The translations under genes and the position numbers were made by a program. Positions 1-11,317 of a DNA stretch of 64,000 nucleotides are shown one piece after another. The notes under the pieces are model-generated. The model had not been told where the DNA came from. It saw nothing but the letters and a program-made list of their open reading frames with translations, and searched no databases. Every line of letters begins with the position of its first letter. The first letter of the stretch is position 1. This DNA comes from Lantana camara (lineage: Eukaryota > Streptophyta > Magnoliopsida > Lamiales > Verbenaceae): NCBI GenBank assembly GCA_037501455.1, contig CM074862.1, positions 84,064,001 through 84,128,000 of the forward strand, read 5' to 3'.

Positions 1-40
1 ATAACAACAATAAAATCCATGATGCACGTGATATGCATGG

Positions 41-835
41 TTAGGTGTACCGTTCACCGCTGATTATGCCATGAATATAGTTGATACCTTCGGCTACCAC
101 GTTCGGATAGACATCCACATTTTGCACCTCTCTCTCCAGAGCTTATGCACGAGCCTGAACAAGTGGCCTCTGTCCCCCGACAGCTAACTCTCGCCGCTTC
201 AGACACGTGTCCACTTGATGCTCATCACTTCCACATCGTAAACATAAGCCCAAGCGCCATCTGCAACCGCCGTAAGTATGTGTATCGCGTCCGCAATAGG
301 TTCAAAGAGGCTTTCCCGAAGATGAAGTATGTGAAACTCCCGAACCCGATCCAAATGATCGATTCTTTTTCTTCTTTTGAGACCCTTCTTGAGGTAAGGG
401 TGTATGATGAGAAATAGGCCGCTTTCCTTTATTAAAATTTTATCCTAATTTTGAACCTGGAGCTTGTCCGGGTAGAGAATTAGGCCTTCTTGCCATCAAA
501 AGAGGGGTACCTTGAAACTTCTCTTGAGAGTCACGCGGGATAAGTTCCCAAACTCTTTCACCTTTCTTGAACCCTGGCCCGGTTTGTATATCACTTCCAT
601 CAGAGATCTTTGGATTTTGTTGATTCTGAAACTCCTTAAATATAATAGAAATTTGAGCCGGTTGTGGTGTCGCTATAGGGACATATTCTCTTATCCTCTG
701 ATCCACAAGACGAACCAAGGAATCGAAAAAATATTGAGGTTGAACCGGATGGCGCAGATGTGGGGGAACTCTAGGAGGACGATCACAATGACGGTGACCT
801 CGAGGCATCCTATAATTAAGGCACTGAATATGCAT
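41..835 (-). pseudogene. Gag fragment of tandem unit 1, with premature stop
   Basis: This is the counterpart, at a constant 5736-bp offset and without net indels, of the frame at 5777-6571. It starts at the same Met (MHIQCLNYRMPRGHRHC) and runs 131 codons. It then meets TAA at 440-442, where the other copy has CAA (Gln), so a single C-to-T transition truncated it before the zinc knuckles. The knuckle region is still recognisable downstream in the same frame. A translated product would have the N-terminal part only and could not bind RNA through the knuckles. Confidence 0.7.
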
Positions 836-2600
836 GTTGAATTAATATGTCAATGCACGTAACACACTTGTAACTAATAAAATTCCACATATTGGAACAA
901 TTAAACTCAATTAGAAATGCGCATATAAATAAAGGAATTTAAATGATTTAGAGTAGCGTATGATGCACGTGCTCATGTATGCGTTGGACCTGTCACCGTA
1001 GTTGCGTCTTTTAACTTGACCCTTGTTTCTTGTTTTGTTGAATTTCGAGCTTGCCTCGATTTTGTTGGTTATTTCTTGTTACCCACGGTCTTCTAAATCT
1101 TTAGAATTCCCTGATATCAACTTGTGCATCTCTATCACTCGAGACTTGAAATTTCTTGAACTCGATTCCTTCCCCAAGTATTCCTTCCAAAGTATTGATT
1201 TCTAAGTGTTGCCCGAACCTTCACCTTAACCATCTTCTTGATCAAAGTTTCCTTGTATCACCCCGCATAATTTTATAGTCGAAAATATGATTCTTGAGCT
1301 TATCGCTTCTTACTTTCATGTGATTGATACCTTGCCTTCTTCCAAAGAATAACCTCTAATGGTTATCCGGAATCCTCCCCTAGCCATCACCTCAATTGAA
1401 GTTCTTAGTTGAATTTGTATAAGTTTAAATGGTCGAGCGAACTCACCCTCTAATTGCTTACACTTAAGCATATAGTTTCCCTCTAAAAGCTCATTACCTT
1501 CTTTCACCATTTCCATTTGTTGCTCCATATCTCCCTATTTAACCTCTCCACATAGTAATTTATCTTGGATCTAAAAAAATCAAATCAATCTAACCGAAGA
1601 TGGAATCATGAGTATTTTGACTTTTCATGAACTTGAAACCACTATCTCTATCCTTCTCTTTAAGTTCCACGTATCCGACTTCTTTCTTTACCCAAAATCC
1701 ATAGTATCTCGATTCCCTGTAGAGCTATATTGGTTACCTCCATGTTCTATTCTTCTCTCTCTTGCGTTAAATGAACCTCTTGTCCCCGGTTAACCAACTT
1801 CTTTAATAATATATTCTCACGTGTTTATTTTGCAAATTATAAACATCACTTCTTGGTGTTAGAACCCTCAACCTAAGCATCTTCGAAACTTTGTTCACCT
1901 TTCTCATGAATGAAGGTTCTTTCCATCGTAGGGAGGGTTCACCATTGCTACCATTGTTTACAAACTTTTCTCTTTTATCCTCTACTTCCTAAAGCTTGTG
2001 AACTATTCCCACAATTCTTTCTTCTCTCCCGAATCTTGTCACTTAAATTATAACCCGAATAAAGAAAGCCATCACTCTTGAATTCTTGTATGAAGTTCCC
2101 CGGTGAATTCCTCACAACTCCAAAGCTAGAAAGAGGAAATTGCGGTAGATTGATATTATCATAAAAATTAGCCGTGGTTTGATATTATCTTTATAGCCTA
2201 TAAGTCAGAAATCAATTCAAAGCTAAATGCATACGATTAGTGCATGCTCATGTCACATAATTAGCATTTAAACACATATTCAATGCAAAATACAATAGTT
2301 AATTCAACTAAATTTAAGATAAAACAGGTTGACATATAAATTCTGCAAAAGTTAAAATAAACACGTTGAACATATAAATTTCCAAACCATAGAGGGTCAA
2401 CTAATCAACAATTAGTAACAGGAATCAATGTCATGCACTAGTCATCGAGTAGTTCAAAGACGTTCAGGTAAGTTCATGTAATTCCAAATAAGTTCAAGTA
2501 GTTCCAAATAAGAAGCAAGACTCGTAAATTTTCAATTAATCCTATGCCCTTCGACCTAGACTTGACACGATACGACGCTAGAACCGCGGTTTTGCAACCG
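836..2600 (-). other. Untranslated leader of tandem unit 1
   Basis: This stretch lies between the primer-binding site and gag in minus orientation. Short minus-strand frames occur, including one of 70 codons at 1316-1528 that is rich in Glu, Lys and Leu and could be a short helix. None has a recognisable domain, and the corresponding stretch of unit 2 (6572-8336) is nearly identical. I see no pol-derived motif. It may hold the packaging signal and decayed gag N-terminal sequence, but that is inference. Confidence 0.5.
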
Positions 2601-2613
2601 GGCTCTGATACCA
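2601..2613 (-). promoter_or_regulatory. Primer-binding site (initiator tRNA-Met)
   Basis: On the minus strand the sequence reads TGGTATCAGAGCC, the usual match to the 3' end of plant initiator tRNA-Met. It sits 7 bases inside the LTR end at 2621. It fixes the element orientation as minus and marks LTR 2621-5329 as the 5' LTR of a second, downstream internal region. Confidence 0.9.
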
Positions 2614-2620
2614 CCTAAGA

Positions 2621-5329
2621 TGTAGCACCCGGAACGCCAAGATGCCACACCCCCGCACTATAGCTCAGTCCACATTCGAAATGGATAATCCGTACATGAA
2701 CCAAGACTATAGCGAACGGATGACAAAGCAAGAAACAATCTAGCTAGGCGGGACTAACGCCAACACAATCAAACCAAAACATGATAAATTAAAAACGGAA
2801 GCATTATATCAATACATATAGGTACCATATTTACATCAAAAGTATATATATAGCAGTAGGTACCAACACTTATCAATACATTATCATCTCCTATACATCA
2901 CACATATTTAAATATCCAAAAACCACCAACATGATACTCCAAAATCCATACATGAAATGAAATGCTAGACTCAAAGGTAAAGACCTGACTCGACCCCGCC
3001 TAGCACTCTACCTGCAAAACGGAAAATGTGAGGTGTCAGTCTATGAAAGACTGAGTGAAGGGTTTAAATAAATATAAGCGCAATTACCATGCAAGTTATA
3101 ATCTCGGGTAAGTTTTCATAAAAGAAGCAATATAAGTTCAAATATTAAAGTAATTATCGCCCGAGATTACAACTAATCAATTTAATAATTCAATCATTAT
3201 CAATTCAATCCGTGGCCCGGCGAGTGAGGGCAATTCTCCAACCTTTCTCCATAAGTGTACAATCATGAGTGTTTCAATTTATTAGGTTATCATGCAAGTA
3301 ATTGCAGTGCACAATTAACAGTTTCATGAAATCTTTCTTCCTCCGGGTGATGGTGGGCTTGCAAGACCCAACCATCCATGCATGGTGTACGTCAGGAACA
3401 TGACTCCCACGTACGGGATTTCTTCCTCCACCAAACCTCCTGGTGGATTCAGAGGTGATCCCAAAATTGGTGAGGATAGTGCAAGAGTTACCCGTCAGCC
3501 CTTGCTTCCTCGGTTGGCTCAATACACTACCCTCGGGGCCCAACGTGAACATGCTTTACTCGCCAAATCAATCAATTCAATTCAGTAAATCATTTGAAAA
3601 TCAATAAGGTTTTGAAAATTATAGATATATAGATACATTTTGGTCGAAAGATCACATAGGGTTGTCAAGGTTCTATATATCTAGAAATTAAACCTCACCG
3701 TTACTTTACCAACCAAAAGAAGCAAGAAAACACCCTAAGGAGCGTGCTCCTCGTCACCGGGAATGTGATCTGTATAACAAGGACACGTGTACGTGAGACT
3801 CGACTCGTATGAACCATTTAAGACGAACGGCGAAGTCATGTAATGCAATAACAATCAAGGAATGTCAATTAGGAGCATACTTATCAATTAATCAAGTATA
3901 TTTATCATATAAGTCATATAGGGGAGCCAAGGAAGTGAAAAGAATGCGATAAGAAGGGTTTTGGTGAAGTTTGGCCAAAACTGACAATTTTTGGAAATGT
4001 ACATGCTGAGGGAAAACTGGAATATCTTGAGACATATAAGTTGGAATTAAGTTTTTCTTGTTGGGAATGAAACTAGACAAGAATACCTTTAAAATGGTAT
4101 GTGGCTCGTTTTCTAGTTCAAAGCGAGGAGAAAATGGCGTAAGCTTGAAGTTAGGCGAGTGCAGTTTGTCGGGAAAGCAGCGACACCAAAAATAATTAAT
4201 AATATTCCACAAATCGGAAAAGATATTGAGGTGATTCCAATTGAAAGTTGTTCTAGACTTCAATATCTTTCCAACGAATCAAAAATCAGGTCATTTGGAA
4301 TTTGGATGAGGGAGTACCCGGCCGGGTAAAATTCAAGGGAAAAGTTCCCCGACCGGGTAAGCAGTACAGAAGCTTTTCGGGGGAGAACTACCCGCCCGGG
4401 TACTTTTTATGCACAAGAAGTACCCGGCCGGGTACTGTTTCAGAGGTGGAAAAAGGGGCAAAATAGGGGAAGCTTCGGGGGAGGAAGAAAATGGATGAAA
4501 ACCCAAAGCAAACTCAACCAAAATGCTCCAAACAATCATATATCTTACATATAACTCATATATATCAATTAGGAATCAAGTAATCCATTAAACCATGCTC
4601 AAATCATCAAGGAATCATCAAGGAATCATCAATCAAAAACCCATATAAAATCATGATCTCCAACTTCCATATTATTTAAGAAATCATCCAAGCTTTCAAG
4701 ATTAATGATCCTAAGCATGCTTCTAATCACTTATACATAAGAAATCATCAAATAACCAACAAACCCTAATCATATATATATTCAAGAGATTCAATTAAAT
4801 AATCCATCTATACCTTAAAATGATAGAAAGAAGGGAAGAAATGATGGTATGATGATGATGATGCTTCCAAACATGAAATTCCTCCAACAATCTAGCTTGA
4901 AATGATGAAATCTCTTCCTTCCCTTCCCTTGGTGTGAAAAACGTGATATAGTGTGTGTATATGTGTGGGATTTTTAATGAAAATGATGAATGAATGAAAG
5001 GGATGAAGATATATGCAAAAGTCTTCCACTAATACATGTGACTCATCACATTTTGCACTTAAGTCCCTTAATTAATGAATTAATGCAAATAGGTTCCATT
5101 CCATGGAATAGGATCATCAAAGTCCCAAATTATGAAATGCAATTAAGTTCAAGAAGTCAGGAAATGATCAAATAAGATCACATAAGAACATTTAATCATG
5201 TTGGCAATTAGTTCGCGTAAATTCCACGTTAATGATAGTTCATATAAATGCATAAGAATATATTACATATAGTGTTATGAAAATTATAATTTAATACACA
5301 ATATTTGAATGGAAAACCGGGGCGTTACA
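2621..5329 (-). repeat. LTR shared by tandem units 1 and 2 (2.7 kb)
   Basis: The minus strand begins TGTAACGCCCCGG and ends CGGGTGCTACA, with TG and CA termini. A polypurine tract abuts one end (5330-5346) and a primer-binding site the other (2601-2613), so this LTR serves both as the 3' LTR of unit 2 and the 5' LTR of unit 1. It matches 8357-11063 almost base for base. It has no coding capacity that I recognise. It contains a cluster of CCCGGCCGGG-type palindromes at about 4313-4437 and AT-rich stretches. Confidence 0.88.
4313..4437. repeat. Cluster of CCCGGCCGGG palindromes in the LTR
   Basis: Four spaced copies or variants of the palindrome GTACCCGGCCGGGTA occur within 125 bp: GTACCCGGCCGGGTAA, CCCCGACCGGGTAA, TACCCGCCCGGGTAC and GTACCCGGCCGGGTAC. 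The other LTR has the same array at about 10055-10181, with the first site changed to CCCGTCCGGG. In an AT-rich LTR these GC palindromes stand out. They may be protein-binding sites or hairpins. Confidence 0.7.
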
Positions 5330-5346
5330 ACTCTCCCCCCCTTAGA
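5330..5346 (-). promoter_or_regulatory. Polypurine tract of tandem unit 2
   Basis: On the minus strand TTCTAAGGGGGGGAGAGT runs directly into the LTR start TGTAACGCCCC. A G-rich purine run next to the 3' LTR is the plus-strand primer of LTR retrotransposons. Its place proves that 5330-8356 is the internal region of a unit whose 3' LTR is 2621-5329. Confidence 0.85.
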
Positions 5347-5389
5347 AGAATCTAGTCCCCAGATTCACTGTCGAGTTTAAAAATGATGC

Positions 5390-5612
5390 ACAAGCAATAA
5401 GAGAGCCCCGTCTCTTAGACAAGTAATGGGAGAGGCCCGTCTCCCTACCACGAAATGAGAGCACCCCGTCTCTCCAACAAGAAATGAGAGAACCCCGTCT
5501 CTCACACACGCAATGAGAGAACCCCGTCTCTCAAACAAGAAATGAGAGAACCCCGTCTCTCACACACACGTCAAAAAATGAGAGAACCCCGTCTCTCACA
5601 CACATGCCAAAA
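5390..5612. repeat. Minisatellite with GAGA...TCTC hairpin units
   Basis: About seven imperfect tandem units of roughly 25-35 bp are present, each holding a core like GAGAGAACCCCGTCTCTC. The GAGA and TCTC arms of the core are self-complementary, so every unit can fold into a short stem. The array lies between gag and the polypurine tract of the gag-only element. The units differ in spacer (CAAACAAGAAAT, ACACACGCAAT), so this is not a CRISPR array. Confidence 0.8.
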
Positions 5613-5776
5613 CAACGATTCAAGAAAGCAAATTGTAGAAACATTCACGTATATGTCACATAAGGCAAGTAGCATCACGTTAATCACATACTCCTCACTC
5701 ATATATAACCAAGTTACCGCTAACAAGAAAGTAAGTATATCAACAATAAAATCCATGATGCACATGATATGCATGG

Positions 5777-6571
5777 TTAGGTGTACCGTTCACCGCTGAT
5801 TATGCCATGAATATAGTTGATACCTTCGGCTACCACGTTCGGATAGACATCCACATTTTGCACCTCTCTCTCCAGAGCATATGCACGAGCCTGAACAAGT
5901 GGCCTCTGTCCCCCGACAGCTAACTCTCGCCGCTTCAGACACGTGTCCACTTGATGCTCATCACTTCCACATCGTAAACATAAGCCCAAACGCCATCTGC
6001 AACGGTCGTAAGTATGTGTATCGCGTCCGTAATAGGTGCAAAGAGGCTTTCCCAAAGATGAAGTATGTGAAACTCCCGAACTCGATTTAAATGATCGATT
6101 CTTTTTCTTCTTTTGAGACCCTTCTTGAGGTAAAGGTGTATGATGAGAAATAGGCCGCTTTCCTTTATTAAAATTTTGTCTTAATTTTGAACCTGAAGCC
6201 TGTCCGGGTTGAGAATTAGGCCTTCTTGCCATCAAAGGAGGGGTACCTTGAACCTTCTCTTGAGAGTCACGCGGGATAAGTTCCCAAACTCTTTCACCTT
6301 TCTTGAACCATGGCCCGGTTTGTATATCACTTCCATCAGAGATCTTTGGATTTTGTTGATTCTGAAACTCCTTAAATATAATAGAAATTTGAGCCGGTTG
6401 TGGTGTCGCTATAGGGACATATTCTCTTATCCTCTGATCCACAAAACGAACCAAGGAATCGAAAAAATCTTGAGGTTGAACCGGATGGCGCAGATGTGGG
6501 GGAACCCTAGGAGGACGATCACAATGACGGTGACCTCGAGGCATCCTATAATTAAGGCACTGAATATGCAT
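5777..6571 (-). CDS. gag: Gag-like protein of tandem unit 2, zinc-knuckle type, capsid core missing
   Basis: The frame is 264 codons. The N-terminus (MPRGHRHCDRPPRVPP, then a Phe/Arg-rich helix to about residue 60) looks like the start of a plant Ty3/gypsy Gag. The central segment is basic and Ser/Lys-rich. Around residues 175-215 lie two knuckle-like motifs: CTYYGRDTHTYDRC, with one Cys changed to Tyr, and CLRCGSDEHQVDTC, a full CX2CX4HX4C. After them comes QARAYALEREVQ...NVVAEG, which resembles the Gag/protease junction, and the frame stops there. The usual capsid core between the N-terminus and the knuckles is absent, so an intact virus-like particle is unlikely from this protein alone. 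It would depend on Gag-Pol from a related element. Unit 1 carries the same frame with a premature stop. Confidence 0.75.
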   Translation of the reverse strand: MHIQCLNYRMPRGHRHCDRPPRVPPHLRHPVQPQDFFDSLVRFVDQRIREYVPIATPQPAQISIIFKEFQNQQNPKISDGSDIQTGPWFKKGERVWELIPRDSQEKVQGTPPLMARRPNSQPGQASGSKLRQNFNKGKRPISHHTPLPQEGSQKKKKNRSFKSSSGVSHTSSLGKPLCTYYGRDTHTYDRCRWRLGLCLRCGSDEHQVDTCLKRRELAVGGQRPLVQARAYALEREVQNVDVYPNVVAEGINYIHGIISGERYT

Positions 6572-8336
6572 GTTGAATTAATATGTCAATGCACGTAACA
6601 CACTTGTAACTAATAAAATTCCACACATTGGAACAATTAAACTCAATTAGAAATGCGCATATAAATAAAGGAATTTAAACGATTTAGAGTAGCGTATGAT
6701 GCACGTGCTCATGTATGCGTTGGACCTGTCACCGTAGTTGCGTCTTTTAACTTGACCCTTGTTTCTTGTTTTGTTGAATTTCGAGCTTGCCTCGATTTTG
6801 TTGGTTATTTCTTGTTACCCACGGTCTTCTAAATCTTTAGAATTCCCTGATATCAACTTGTGCATCTCTATCACTCGAGACTTGAAATTTCTTGAACTCG
6901 ATTCCTTCCCCAAGTATTCCTTCCAAAGTATTGATTTCTAAGTGTTGCCCGAACCTTCACCTTAACCATCTTCTTGATCAAAGTTTCCTTGTATCACCCC
7001 GCATAATTTTATAGTCGAAAATATGATTCTTGAGCTTATCGCTTCTTACTTTCATGTGATTGATACCTTGCCTTCTTCCAAAGAATAACCTCTAATGGTT
7101 ATCCGGAATCCTCCCCTAGCCATCACCTCAATTGAAGTTCTTAGTTGAATTTGTATAAGTTTAAATGGTCGAGCGAACTCACCCTCTAATTGCTTACACT
7201 TAAGCATATAGTTTCCCTCTAAAAGCTCATTACCTTCTTTCACCGTTTCCATTTGTTGCTCCATATCTCCCTATTTAACCTCTCCACATAGTAATTTATC
7301 TTGGATCTAAAAAAATCAAATCAATCTAACCGAAGATGGAATCATGAGTATTTTGACTTTTCATGAACTTGAAACCACTATCTCTATCCTTCTCTTTAAG
7401 TTCCACGTATCCGACTTCTTTCTTTACCCAAAATCCATAGTATCTCGATTCCCTGTAGAGCTATATTGGTTACCTCCATGTTCTATTCTTCTCTCTCTTG
7501 CGTTAAATGAACCTCTTGTCCCCGGTTAACCAACTTCTTTAATAATATATTCTCACGTGTTTATTTTGCAAATTATAAACATCACTTCTTGGTGTTAGAA
7601 CCCTCAACCTAAGCATCTTCGAAACTTTGTTCACCTTTCTCATGAATGAAGGTTCCTTCCATCGTAGGGAGGATTCACCATTGCTACCATAGTTTACAAA
7701 CTTTTCTCTTTTATCCTCTACTTCCAAAAGCTTGTGAACTATTCCCACAATTCTTTCTTCTCTCCCGAATCTTGTCACTTAAATTATAACCCGAATAAAG
7801 AAAGCCATCGCTCTTGAATTCTTGTATGAAGTTCCCCGGTGAATTCCTCACAACTCCAAAGCTAGAGAGAGGAACTTGCGGTAGATTGATATTATCATAT
7901 AAATTAGCCGTGGTTTGATATTATCTTTATAGCCTATAAGTCAGAAATCAATTCAAAGCTAAATGCATGCGGTTAGTGCATGCTCATGTCACATAATTAG
8001 CATTTAAACACATATTCAATGCAAAATGCAATAGTTAATTCAACTAAATTTAAGATAAAACACATTGACTTATAAATTCTGCAAAAGTTAAAATAAACAC
8101 GTTGAACATATAAATTTCCAAACCATAGAGGGTCCACTAATCAACAATTAGTAACAGGAATCAATGTCATGCACTAGTCATCAAGTAGTTCAAAGACGTT
8201 CAGGTAAGTTCATGTAATTCCAAATAAGTTCAAGTAGTTCCAAATAAGATGCAAGACTCGTAAATTTTCAATTAATCCTATGCTGTTCGACCTAGACTTG
8301 ACACGACACGACGCTAGAATCGCGTTTTTGCAACCG
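6572..8336 (-). other. Untranslated leader of tandem unit 2
   Basis: This is the near-identical counterpart of 836-2600. It holds short minus-strand frames of 70 codons (7052-7264) and 79 codons (7539-7778) without recognisable domains. The second is open here but broken in unit 1, which argues that it is not maintained as a protein. No pol remnants are seen. Confidence 0.5.
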
Positions 8337-8349
8337 GGCTCTGATACCA
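8337..8349 (-). promoter_or_regulatory. Primer-binding site of tandem unit 2
   Basis: The minus strand reads TGGTATCAGAGCC, 7 bases inside the LTR that starts at 8357. It is identical to the site at 2601-2613. Confidence 0.9.
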
Positions 8350-8356
8350 CCTAAGA

Positions 8357-11063
8357 TGTAGCACCCGGAACGCCAAGATGCCACACCCCGCACTATAGCT
8401 CAGTCCACATTCGAAATGGATAATCCGTACATGAACCAAGACTATAGCGAACGGGTGACAAAGCAAGAAACAATCTAGCTAGGCGGGACTAACGCCAACA
8501 CAATCAAACCAAAACATGATAAATTAAAAACGGAAGCAGTATATCAATACATATAGGTACCATATTTACATCAAAAGTATATATATAGTAGTAGGTACCA
8601 ACACTTATCAATACATTATCATCTCCTATACATCACACATATTTAAATATCCAAAAACCACCAACATGATACTCCAAAATCCATACATGAAATGAAATGC
8701 TAGACTCAAAGGTAAAGACCTGACTCAACCCCGCCTAGCACTCTACCTGCAAAATTGAAAATGTGAGGTGTCAGTCTATGAAAGACTGAGTGAAGGGTTT
8801 AAATAAATATAAGCGCAATTACCATGCAAGCTATAATCTCGGGTAAGTTTTCATAAAAGAAGCAATATAAGTTCAAATATTAAAGTAATTATCGCCCGAG
8901 ATTACAACTAATCAATTTAATAATTCAATCATTATCAATTCAATTCGTGGCCCGGCGAGTTAGGGCAATTCTCCAACCTTTCTCCATAAGTGTACAATCA
9001 TGAGTGTTTCAATTTATTAGGTTATCATGCAAGTAATTACAGTGCACAATTAACAGTTTCATGAACTCCTTCTTCCTCCGGGTGATGGTGGGCTTGCAAG
9101 ACCCAACCATCCATGCATGGTGTACATCAGGAACATGATTCCCACGTACGGGATTTCTTCCTCCACCAAACCTCCTGGTGGATTCAGAGGTGATCCCAAA
9201 ATTGGTGAGGATAGTGCAAGAGTTACCCGTCAGCCCTTGCTTCCTCGGTTGGCTCAATACACTACCCTCGGGGCCCAACGTGAACATGCTTTACTCGCCA
9301 AATCAATCGATTCAATTCAGTAAATCATTTGAAAATTAATAAGGTTTTGGAAATTATAGATATATAGATACATTTTGGCCGAAAGATCACATAGGGTTGT
9401 CAAGGTTCTATATATCTAGAAATTAAACCTCACCTTTACTTTACCAACCAAAAGAAGCAAGGAAACACCCTAAGGAGCGTGCTCCTCGTCACCGGGAATG
9501 TGATCTGTATAACAAGGACACGTGTACGTGAGACTCGACTCGTATGAACCATTTAAGACGAACGGCAAAGTCATGGATCAATATATAATGCAATAACAAT
9601 CAAGGAATGTCAATTAGGAGCATACTTATCAATTAATCAAGTATATTTATCATATAAGTCATATAGGGGAGCCAAGGAAGTGAAAAGAATGCGATAAGAA
9701 GGGTTTTGGTGAAGTTTGGCCAAAACCGATAATTTTTGAAAATGTACATGCTGAGGGAAAACTGGAATATCTTGAGACATAGAAGTTGGAATTAAGTTTT
9801 TCTTGTTGGGAATGAAACTAGACAAGAATACCTTTAAAATGGTATGTGGCTCGTTTTCTAGTTCAAAGCGAGGAGAAAATGGCGTAAGCTTGAAGTTAGG
9901 CGAGTGCAGTTTGTCGGGAAAGCAGCGACACCAAAACGAATTAATAATATCTCACAAATGGGAAAAGATATTGAGGTGATTCCAATTGGAGGTTGTTCTA
10001 AACTTCAAGAGCTTTCCAAAGAATCAAAAATCAGGTCATTTGGAATTCGGATGAGGGAGTACCCGTCCGGGTAAAATTCAAGGGAAAAGTTCCCCGACCG
10101 GGTAAGCAGTACAGAAGCTTTTCGGGGGAGAACTGCCCGCCCGGGTACTTTTTATGCACAAAAAGTACCCGGCCGGGTACTGTTCCAGAGGTGGAAAAAG
10201 GGACAAAACAGGAAAAGCTTCGGGGGAGGAAGAAAAGGGATGAAAACCCAAAGCAAACTCAACCAAAATGCTCCAAACAATCATATATCTTGCATATAAC
10301 TCATATATATCAATTAGGAATCAAGTAATCCATTAAACCATGCTCAAATCATCAAGGAATCATCAATCAAAAACCCATATAAAATCATGAACTCCAACTT
10401 CCATATTATTTAAGAAACCATGCAAGCTTTCAAGATTAATGATCCTAAGCATGCTTCTAATCACTTATACACAAGAAATCATCAAATAACCAACAAACCC
10501 TAATCATATATATATTCAAGAGATTCAATTAAATAATCCATCTATACCTTAAAATGATAGAAATAAGGGAAGAAATGATGGTATGATGATGATGATGCTT
10601 CCAAACATGAAATTCCTCCAACAATCTAGCTTGAAGTGATGAAATCTCTTCCTTCCCTTCCCTTGGTGTGAAAAACGTGATATAGTGTGTGTATATGTGT
10701 GGGATTTTTAATGAAAATGATGAATGAATGAAAGGGATGAAGATATATGCAAAAGTCTTCCACTAACACATGTGACTCATCACATTTTGCACTTAAGTCC
10801 CTTAATTAATGAATTAATGCAAATAGGTTCCATTCCATGGAATAGGATCATCAAAGTCCCAAATTATGAAATGCAATTAAGTTCAAGAAGTCGGGAAATG
10901 ATCAAATAAGATCACATAAGAACATTTAATCATGTTGGCAATTAGTTCGCGTAAATTCCACGTTAATGATAGTTCATATAAATGCATAAGAATATATTAC
11001 ATATAGTGTTATGAAGATTATAATTTAATATACAATATTTGACTGGAAAACCGGGGCGTTACA
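8357..11063 (-). repeat. Outer LTR of the tandem element
   Basis: It starts TGTAACGCCCC at 11063 on the minus strand and ends GGTGCTACA at 8357. It is the partner of 2621-5329, with similarity readable along its whole length. Host DNA begins at 11064 (TGGTCCTGC), so one base set after 11063 should be the target duplication. Its partner lies left of the window. The palindrome array recurs at about 10055-10181. Confidence 0.88.
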
Positions 11064-11317
11064 TGGTCCTGCTCAGGTGCAAACATCCCATTCACGTGAA
11101 CCAATAAGAAGGCAACACTTGGTACACACAAAACGAAATAACAAACTAAAGGCTCAAGCCACAAACGGTGACGTTTAGGGAAAAACGTGAAACAACTAAT
11201 TAAAAGAAACGTAATAATTTGTGGAAAAAACGTAATCCTCCTTCCTTCTTCACTTGAATGGAATCAGCATGGCCATGCAGGTCCTTGTGATCATTCCTAC
11301 CATCTTGATCAACCCTC

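Larger units (their letters stand above)
1..11063 (-). mobile_element. Tandem gag-only Ty3/gypsy-like LTR retrotransposon (LTR-internal-LTR-internal)
   Basis: Read on the minus strand the order is LTR (11063-8357), internal (8356-5330), LTR (5329-2621), internal (2620 to the window edge). The two units repeat with a period of about 5.736 kb and are nearly identical by eye, with scattered substitutions and few short indels. Each LTR begins TGTAACGCCCC and ends GGTGCTACA. It is followed by a primer-binding site complementary to initiator tRNA-Met and preceded by a purine-rich tract. The 3.0 kb internal region has a gag-type reading frame with zinc knuckles, but no protease, reverse transcriptase, RNase H or integrase. 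This fits non-autonomous gag-only (TR-GAG-type) elements. Three LTRs sharing two internals, as inferred here with the third LTR off the left edge, usually come from unequal recombination between LTRs. The left end and its target duplication are outside the window. Confidence 0.85.

Noticed and set aside
5390..5612. CRISPR-like array
   Set aside because: The units have no unique spacers of constant length. This is a eukaryotic minisatellite inside a retroelement.
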